DNA from: CAZKUN01 sp964555935
Lineage (GTDB): Bacteria > Armatimonadota > Zipacnadia > Zipacnadales > VGFC01
Assembly: GCA_964555935.1 (NCBI GenBank)
Contig: CAZKUN010000176.1
Span: 1 to 19,560 of the forward strand
Length of the DNA: 19,560 nucleotides
Reading direction: 5' to 3'
Shown: positions 15,042 through 19,560 of the stretch, one piece after another
Layout of the letters: each line of letters begins with the position of its first letter
How positions within the stretch are numbered: the stretch's first letter is position 1
The notes under the pieces: model-generated
Databases searched by the model: none
What the model saw: the letters and a program-made list of their open reading frames with translations, nothing else
Told to the model about the DNA's origin: nothing
Position numbers and translations under genes: made by a program

Positions 15042-15182
15042 GCGACAGGCCCTGTTGCTGAGGTTCTGAAGCCGCTTCTAGTGCGTTCGCCGGCGCTCGG
15101 CGAGCACCCTCGTTCCCCACGCCTTGCCATGACGCCACGAGTTTCCATTCCAACGCGTCGCCGTCGCCGCCCGGCCCCGTAC

Positions 15183-15201
15183 GACGATCGTCTCGATCGT
15201 C
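15183..15201. repeat. TCT-loop hairpin, copy 1
   Basis: A perfect 8-bp stem, GACGATCG and CGATCGTC, around loop TCT. Followed by GATGCCGTC, as is the second TCT-loop hairpin by ATGCCGTC. Confidence 0.6.
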
Positions 15202-15232
15202 GATGCCGTCGCCTCTGCCCGCGTAGGGACGC

Positions 15233-15274
15233 GGAAACTCCCAGGGAAACTCGTCGTCTGAGTTTCCAAGTTCC
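15233..15274. repeat. GGAAACTC/GAGTTTCC element, long copy 1
   Basis: Tandem GGAAACTC arms (15233-15240 and 15245-15252), a GTCGTCT spacer, then GAGTTTCC (15260-15267). Preceded by a GTAGGGACGC stub. Same order and spacing as the copies at 15333 and 15740. Confidence 0.65.
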
Positions 15275-15332
15275 CATTTCAGCCCGTCGCTACGTCGCTC
15301 GCATCCCAATCCCTTGTAGGAGCGGCTTCAGC

Positions 15333-15377
15333 AGGGAAACTCCCAGGGAAACTCGTCGTCTGAGTTTCCAAGTTTCC
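15333..15377. repeat. GGAAACTC/GAGTTTCC element, long copy 2
   Basis: GGAAACTC at 15335-15342 and 15347-15354, GAGTTTCC at 15362-15369, then AAGTTTCC. It begins right after GTAGGAGCGGCTTCAGC, the first half of a GTAGG-type hairpin, as if inserted there. The flank ACGACGCCGTCGCCGTC is shared with copy 3. Confidence 0.65.
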
Positions 15378-15389
15378 ACGACGCCGTCG

Positions 15390-15472
15390 CCGTCCCTCAT
15401 CTCTGCGCCGATCTCCGCCTACCCGTGTCAGACACTTGTTTTGCCGCCGTCTGCAAAACGGGTGTCTGACAC
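15390..15472. repeat. 83-bp direct repeat with GTGTCAGACAC hairpin, copy 1
   Basis: Differs at only about two positions from 16208-16290. Its right half is a nested inverted repeat: GTGTCAGACAC (15425-15435) and GTTTTGC pair with GCAAAAC and GTGTCTGACAC (15462-15472). Confidence 0.85.
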
Positions 15473-15511
15473 CAGAACTCCCACTCCCGCCCCGTCGAAT
15501 GCCGTCTCGTG

Positions 15512-15532
15512 GCATGAGCGTCTCGCTCATGC
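15512..15532. repeat. TCT-loop hairpin, copy 2
   Basis: A perfect 9-bp stem, GCATGAGCG (15512-15520) and CGCTCATGC (15524-15532), around loop TCT. Different stem from the 15183 copy but the same loop and a similar downstream flank. Confidence 0.6.
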
Positions 15533-15547
15533 ATGCCGTCCCTCGCC

Positions 15548-15720
15548 TTACCCCTTCACCCACGCATCCACATCCCCGGCGGCATACGCGTTCATGTATT
15601 GCAGGATGAGATCCTTGGTACGATACTTCCCCAAAAACTTCTGTTCGTCGTGGCGCTTCACGATGGGGAACGTCTCGAGGATATATCCGCCCTCGTCCGC
15701 ATCGCCGTTGCCCTTGCCCC
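15548..15720 (-). pseudogene. C-terminal remnant of a restriction-modification methylase
   Basis: About 57 codons read GNGDADEGGYILETFPIVKR, HDEQKFLGKYRTKDLILQYM and a short tail to a stop at 15548. The pattern ILETFPIVKRxDE...GxYRTKxxILxxY is one I associate with the C-terminus of Eco57I-like (type IIG, N6-adenine) restriction methylases. Upstream the frame runs straight into a GTAGG/GGAAACTC repeat, so the catalytic part is missing. It is dead as an enzyme. It suggests that a restriction-modification gene was once here and was eroded by repeat insertion and deletion. Identification rests on remembered family pattern. Confidence 0.5.
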
Positions 15721-15739
15721 CGTAGGTCGAAGCTCTAGC

Positions 15740-15784
15740 AGGGAAACTCCCAAGGAAACTCGGGGTCTGAGTTTCCAAGTTTCC
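15740..15784. repeat. GGAAACTC/GAGTTTCC element, long copy 3
   Basis: GGAAACTC at 15742-15749 and 15754-15761, GAGTTTCC at 15769-15776, AAGTTTCC at 15777-15784. It follows a GTAGGTCGAAGCTCTAGC stub, the first half of the hairpin seen complete at 15989-16012. Same right flank as long copy 2. Confidence 0.65.
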
Positions 15785-15801
15785 ACGACGCCGTCGCCGT
15801 C

Positions 15802-15825
15802 GTAGGTCGGATTCCCAAATCCGAC
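15802..15825. repeat. GTAGG hairpin, stem variant 1
   Basis: GTAGG leads into an 8-bp stem, GTCGGATT (15806-15813) and AATCCGAC (15818-15825), around loop CCCA. Confidence 0.65.
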
Positions 15826-15843
15826 GCCGTTTCCGTTGCTCGC

Positions 15844-15868
15844 GTAGCGACGGGCTTCCAGCCCGTCG
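15844..15868. repeat. GTAG hairpin, stem variant 2
   Basis: GTAG leads into an 8-bp stem, CGACGGGC (15848-15855) and GCCCGTCG (15861-15868), around loop TTCCA. Confidence 0.65.
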
Positions 15869-15988
15869 AGTTGGCTTTCCAAATGCAGCCGCCGCTCCTC
15901 ATCCCTCGCAGACGGGGGCCCAGGGCCGGGCGTTGATGGTGGCCCCGGCCTCTCTTGCCCTACTCTCGGCTTGCCCTCTCCCAGGCCC

Positions 15989-16012
15989 GTAGGTCGAAGC
16001 TCCAGCTTCGAC
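15989..16012. repeat. GTAGG hairpin, stem variant 3
   Basis: GTAGG leads into an 8-bp stem, GTCGAAGC (15993-16000) and GCTTCGAC (16005-16012), around loop TCCA. Confidence 0.65.
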
Positions 16013-16017
16013 TATTG

Positions 16018-16041
16018 GTAGGGGCGCAATTCATTGCGCCC
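16018..16041. repeat. GTAGG hairpin, stem variant 4
   Basis: GTAGG overlaps a 9-bp stem, GGGCGCAAT (16022-16030) and ATTGCGCCC (16033-16041), with a very short TC loop. Confidence 0.6.
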
Positions 16042-16150
16042 TGCCGTCGCCGTAGAGCCCTCCGTGTAGGAGCTGCTTTGGCTGCGACGCGCCCGACCTC
16101 GGCATAGATAGCAACGCTGCTCCTCGCACCGACCCGCCGCCGTGGCCCGC

Positions 16151-16173
16151 GTAGGCCGAGTTTCCAACTCGGC
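16151..16173. repeat. GTAGG hairpin, stem variant 5
   Basis: GTAGG leads into an 8-bp stem, GCCGAGTT (16155-16162) and AACTCGGC (16166-16173), around loop TCC. A decayed relative (GTAGGAGCTGCTTTGGCTGCG) starts near 16066. Confidence 0.65.
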
Positions 16174-16207
16174 TCCGTGCCGATCCCGCCTACCACCCCG
16201 CCGTTTG

Positions 16208-16290
16208 CCGTCCCTCATCCCTGCGCCGACCTCCGCCTACCCGTGTCAGACACTTGTTTTGCCGCCGTCTGCAAAACGGGTGTCTGACAC
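16208..16290. repeat. 83-bp direct repeat with GTGTCAGACAC hairpin, copy 2
   Basis: Near-identical to 15390-15472, including the flanking CCGTCCCTCAT...TCCGCCTACCC part outside the hairpin. Hairpin arms at 16243-16253 and 16280-16290. Confidence 0.85.
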
Positions 16291-16478
16291 GCTGCACCGT
16301 ACAGAGACTCCCGCTCCCACTCTCATTCTTTGGGGTCTTGCGCGGTCACGCCAGGAGGTGATGACGCCGTCGCCGCCCCTCATCCGTGCACCACCTCGGG
16401 CTCCACTTGCCCAACACTTGCCGCCCAGCGCGTTCGGCCTCGCACTCCAGGCGGCAGCCGGTCACGATTCCGCGCATT

Positions 16479-19406
16479 CTAGTAGCCGTATCGTTCGCGC
16501 CGGAGCCTGAAGGCCTCGCGCCCTCCCTCCATGATGGTAGCTACGCGCTCTTTCATGCGAGCACGGTCGATGCTGCCAGCGTCCACGATTCCCCCAAGAC
16601 GTGTGTCGCCGTCAGTACCGAAGGCAACGATCATCTCCGCGTCGCCGTTGACCGGTATGTTGGCGTTGTGGGTTGCTACTATGATCTGGCGGTCGAACTT
16701 CCTGTCTCGTAGAAGGGCCACGATGATGTCGTAGACGTAGCGGTTGTCGAGGTCATCCTCCGGCTGATCAATAACCAGGGGTTGCTCTCCTGCCGCGAGG
16801 AACAGGGCCAGTATAGCAGTGCTGCGTTCGCCCAAGGAGCCGTGCTCGATCGGTCGGAACTCACCGGTCACTGGTTCGCGAAAGCTCATGACCACTCGGT
16901 CTTCCGGCAGATACGCCCCCAGTTCGTCCAGTCGCTCGCGTGGCGTCTCCCGGACTGCTTTCCGGAAGTAGCCTGAAAGCCGGCTGTCCTGCCCGTTGCT
17001 GACCAGTCGGTCAACGTGGCCGAAGTCATCATCGGTCGCTGCCTCCGAGGCTGCCGCGACCTCAGCGTCCTTGCGCATGGTCCCAACGACCGCCCCGATT
17101 CGTTCGGGGATCGACTCGCCTGTCTCGAACACATAGTCCAATATGGCGGACCAGTCACCTTCACGCATGCCTGTGCCGCCGAACAGCTTCTCCCTCTTCT
17201 CCTCCATCGCGGCGCGGTCGCCGAATGGGATGACCTGCATCCTGGCGTCAACCCCCGGCTGTTCCAGGCCCGCGGCCATGGCCGTGCGAGCGGCAGTGCG
17301 AGTCAGATGGTGGCGCACCAATGCATCTCGCGCATCATCGACCTGCTGATCAAGGTCGGGCAACGTGCGCTCCACGTCTTCCAGCTTCTGCAGTTCGCGC
17401 TCGAGCACCATCATCTTCCGGAGCAGCGTCTCATGTTCGGCGGCCCCGACGCCGGCTGTCTCCATCTCCTCCAGCAGCCTACGGTACTGGGCATCCACCT
17501 GCGCGCGTAACGGTTCCCAATGGGCCTTGGTCTGGTCTGCAATCGCTCTGCCGCGGCCATCCACCGCCTCCGCCTGCTCCGCGAGTTCCGCTCCAGTTGT
17601 GCGAAGCAACTCCGCAGTTCCCGCACCGAGTTCAGACATCCACGCCGGGGCATCCTCTGGCGGAGGGCCGAGGGCATCTGCGGCCCGCAATGCGGCCGTC
17701 TGGGCACCCGATGCTGCCGCGACCACAGGGGCCAGCGCCGCAGCAAGATCCGACAGCCACGTTTCCTCACGGTCCGATCGCGCCTTGGCTCCAAGAATCT
17801 CCTTGCTGCTGCCCCGCTCCAGGAGCGCGATGCGGTCCGACACGCGACGCTGTTCCGTCCTCTTGGCCGCAAAACCGGTGGTCAGACCACTTGCCCGCGA
17901 ATACGCCGCCTGGCAGGCGGCGAGGTCGTCGCGCAACTCATCGGCGATGTGGTCGAAGTCTTGGACGCGGTCGGAGCCGGTCAAGGCATCGAGTTCCTGC
18001 AGTTGCGCGCGAGGCGTCTCGGCGACCTCGGCAATCTGCCGCCGTGAGAGGATGCGCGGCGCTATCAGCGAGCGGGTCTCGATGTCGTCCTGCGCGAGCC
18101 CAAGCCCGCTTGCGGCTTCCACCACCTCGCCGTCTGCAGACCGCACGATCCTGTAGTGCGATCCGGAGACAGTCACCTCTACCGTCACCTTGTGACCAGG
18201 TAGCAGTATTCCCTCGGTCTGCCCGTGGTCGCGGTCTTCCTTGCTCTTCAGCAGGCCTCGGCTCGCCTTACACGCAGCGCTGCCGTCTCCTCCCAGGTCC
18301 GCAGCATGAGCACGGTCCAGCCCATGGCGAAGGCACTCGATGACGGTAGATTTGCCAGACCCACGTCCCCCAATCAGCGCGTTCAACCAAGGCGTGAACT
18401 CAACGGTCACGTCATCGATGAAGTCTGTGTGCTCTATGCGCAACGACCTGATAACGGGGTGGCCGCCACGCGGTGGACCGTCCGCCATCCTCCGTAGTCT
18501 GCTCTCCGGATCCAGGAACGCCAGCCGGAGGCCCTCCGTGCTCGGGGTCTCCATCTTGAGCCATGTGTATCGCGACCCAATGTCCTCATAGTCGTGAGGG
18601 TCGGAACACTCAACCAACGGCCAGTGGAGCTGTTCCCTCACCTCACGTTTCTCATCAGAAGGCAGTTGGTCCCAGTCCTCACCTCTCCGTCGGACCCGCC
18701 AACAGCACAACAGATTCCGGAACTCCTCATCCAATGATCCGAATGGCCCGCCTGTCTGGAAGGCGCTCCATTCGGCGCGGGTAACGCCCGTCCGACGGCA
18801 GAGGCCGCGCATGTCCTTCCACAGCCCGCTGTTGCTGTCAACGTGAGCCGGCAGGACCAAGTGGTCGATTCGCCGCGACGCATCCTCCGGGCGACAGAAC
18901 GCGGCGAGCTTCTCCAGGAAGCGCCGTTGTCCGTCCAGAGTGGGTTTGGGACTGCCATCAGAGCCGAACGGGGCGTTCTCCCCAAAGAAGGTCACCAACG
19001 CTCGGGCGATATCTTCGGCTGCAGTCTCGTGGCCAAACACGACGAGAACGTGGCATCCGGCGTCCGCGCCAACTGTCACCTCCACACCGGGGAGAATCAT
19101 CGGCAAGCGCTCACCAGCGCTGCGCATGGCGTCCCAGTGGGGGGCCAAGTGCCTGTAGCCCTCAATGCTGTTGTGGTCGGTCACCGCAACAAGGTCGAGG
19201 CCTTCCCCACCGTCCGCCGCGTTGCAGGCATCGACGAAGCGACTGGCAATGCCCCGCAAACAGGACTGATCGCCCTTCGCAGACCTTGCCAGAGCGCCGA
19301 CACAGTCCTCAGTGAAGGTCCTTGTCGCGTCGAACGCCGTATGCACGTGAAGATCACAGCGCAACCATTTGGCACCATTGTGCCGCTCTCTGTCCATTGT
19401 CATCAC
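16479..19406 (-). CDS. PHP-phosphoesterase / SMC-like ATPase fusion
   Basis: A 975-residue protein. Residues ~15-300 are a PHP metal-dependent phosphoesterase: CDLHVHT (Asp18, His20, His22), VTDHN (75-78), PGVEVT (Glu108), His118, PAHVDSNSG (His187) and SDPHD (Asp268, His270), so the metal ligand set looks complete. From ~315 comes an SMC/RecN-type ABC ATPase: Walker A GGRGSGKST (345-353), a central Ala/Glu/Arg-rich coiled coil (~500-760), signature GSLGERS (856-862), Walker B LVIDQPEDD (877-885) and switch His913 (ATHN). The architecture matches proteins I know as TrlF-type or PHP-AAA ATPases. Such proteins probably use ATP-driven DNA or RNA sensing to control the phosphoesterase, and a defence role is plausible but unproven. 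The start is GTG 19406 or ATG 19403 (adjacent), or ATG 19397; the only GGAG is 13 nt or more upstream. It stands alone, flanked by restriction-modification fragments. Confidence 0.9.
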   Translation of the reverse strand: MMTMDRERHNGAKWLRCDLHVHTAFDATRTFTEDCVGALARSAKGDQSCLRGIASRFVDACNAADGGEGLDLVAVTDHNSIEGYRHLAPHWDAMRSAGERLPMILPGVEVTVGADAGCHVLVVFGHETAAEDIARALVTFFGENAPFGSDGSPKPTLDGQRRFLEKLAAFCRPEDASRRIDHLVLPAHVDSNSGLWKDMRGLCRRTGVTRAEWSAFQTGGPFGSLDEEFRNLLCCWRVRRRGEDWDQLPSDEKREVREQLHWPLVECSDPHDYEDIGSRYTWLKMETPSTEGLRLAFLDPESRLRRMADGPPRGGHPVIRSLRIEHTDFIDDVTVEFTPWLNALIGGRGSGKSTVIECLRHGLDRAHAADLGGDGSAACKASRGLLKSKEDRDHGQTEGILLPGHKVTVEVTVSGSHYRIVRSADGEVVEAASGLGLAQDDIETRSLIAPRILSRRQIAEVAETPRAQLQELDALTGSDRVQDFDHIADELRDDLAACQAAYSRASGLTTGFAAKRTEQRRVSDRIALLERGSSKEILGAKARSDREETWLSDLAAALAPVVAAASGAQTAALRAADALGPPPEDAPAWMSELGAGTAELLRTTGAELAEQAEAVDGRGRAIADQTKAHWEPLRAQVDAQYRRLLEEMETAGVGAAEHETLLRKMMVLERELQKLEDVERTLPDLDQQVDDARDALVRHHLTRTAARTAMAAGLEQPGVDARMQVIPFGDRAAMEEKREKLFGGTGMREGDWSAILDYVFETGESIPERIGAVVGTMRKDAEVAAASEAATDDDFGHVDRLVSNGQDSRLSGYFRKAVRETPRERLDELGAYLPEDRVVMSFREPVTGEFRPIEHGSLGERSTAILALFLAAGEQPLVIDQPEDDLDNRYVYDIIVALLRDRKFDRQIIVATHNANIPVNGDAEMIVAFGTDGDTRLGGIVDAGSIDRARMKERVATIMEGGREAFRLRRERYGY

Positions 19407-19413
19407 CAGATAA

Positions 19414-19560
19414 CGGTTTCTCCACGTCTCCTATCGGCGCCTCCATGTAGTGGCGACCGAGGCGGGGTTCTATGATCCGCCGTCGCTGATGCCGGCAGTG
19501 CCGAAGTTGCAGATCCTCACCATCGAAGGGTTGCTCGATCCGAACGGGCCGAAGCTCATG
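19414..19560 (+). pseudogene. 5'-truncated DNA methyltransferase C-terminal fragment (partial, runs off window)
   Basis: An open frame begins after a TAA at 19411-19413 and runs off the right edge, reading ...VVATEAGFYDPPSLMPAV, then PKLQILTIEGLLDPNGPKLM. The AGFY...P+LQILTIEGLL pattern is one I associate with the C-termini of site-specific DNA methyltransferases of type III-like restriction systems. There is no good start codon or Shine-Dalgarno, and the frame abuts the 5' end of the divergent PHP-ATPase gene. It is therefore more likely the tail of a broken gene than a gene start. A GTG near 19456 is the only early candidate start. The identity is from memory and needs a search. Confidence 0.45.

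Larger units (their letters stand above)
14917..16478. other. Repeat-rich region with no intact gene
   Basis: About 1.5 kb between the sialidase-like gene and the PHP-ATPase gene holds no convincing intact gene. It contains at least four families of small hairpin repeats (listed separately), many runs of CCGTCGCC-type sequence, and one decayed methylase C-terminus at 15548-15720. No transposase or RAYT-type gene was found in the window to account for the repeats. Confidence 0.85.

Noticed and set aside
14941..16300. A possible CRISPR array, given many short repeats
   Set aside because: Repeat spacing is irregular, repeats are palindromic and of several families, and no uniform spacers or cas genes exist.

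Overview
The window is GC-rich bacterial DNA, very probably from a metagenome-assembled genome: a run of ten Ns (669-678) marks a scaffold join. The organism looks Gram-negative-like. Several proteins carry export signals, there is a lipoprotein beta-propeller, and it has a heparinase-like lyase, a GH5-like hydrolase and a broken Gfo/Idh/MocA gene. That gene mix is common in Armatimonadota, Planctomycetota and neighbouring phyla, but no marker here fixes the lineage.

Layout. (1) 50-2170, minus strand: three small exported proteins share a paralogous core domain. Each is preceded by the same promoter architecture: two ACTAY-N5-RTAGT dyads exactly 23 bp apart around the -10 box, about 35 bp before the start codon. 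This looks like a small regulon under one unknown repressor. (2) 2216-5644, minus strand: queC (queuosine pathway), an unusually long transaldolase-family protein and a zinc-dependent MDR dehydrogenase. (3) 5693-7160, minus strand: a retron. The reverse transcriptase carries the retron-diagnostic NAxxH and VTG motifs, and a structured 200-nt msr-msd RNA sits immediately upstream with convincing a1/a2 repeats. No known retron effector gene lies beside it. (4) 7333-8346: an exported DUF2993-like protein on plus, facing two tiny glycine-zipper membrane proteins on minus. (5) 8487-10031, plus strand: a nonsense-broken N-terminal remnant of a Gfo/Idh/MocA oxidoreductase, then a PQQ-like propeller lipoprotein. 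(6) 10089-14916, minus strand: a likely operon of a sialidase-like propeller, a heparinase II/III-like lyase and a GH5-like hydrolase. The hydrolase has an apparent homopolymer frameshift near its C-terminus. (7) 14917-16478: about 1.5 kb packed with small hairpin repeats, some nested in one another, and a decayed restriction-methylase C-terminus. (8) 16479-19406, minus strand: a PHP-phosphoesterase fused to an SMC/RecN-like ATPase, a candidate anti-phage or nucleic-acid-processing protein. (9) At the right edge, a 5'-truncated plus-strand fragment resembles a DNA methyltransferase C-terminus.

How it fits together. The polysaccharide-degrading operon suggests scavenging of acidic glycans. The retron, the PHP-ATPase and two restriction-modification scraps suggest accessory, defence-like DNA embedded in repeat-rich sequence. 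The best candidates for something undescribed are the effector-less retron with its own RNA, the three-gene dyad-controlled exported protein family, and the covarying hairpin repeats.
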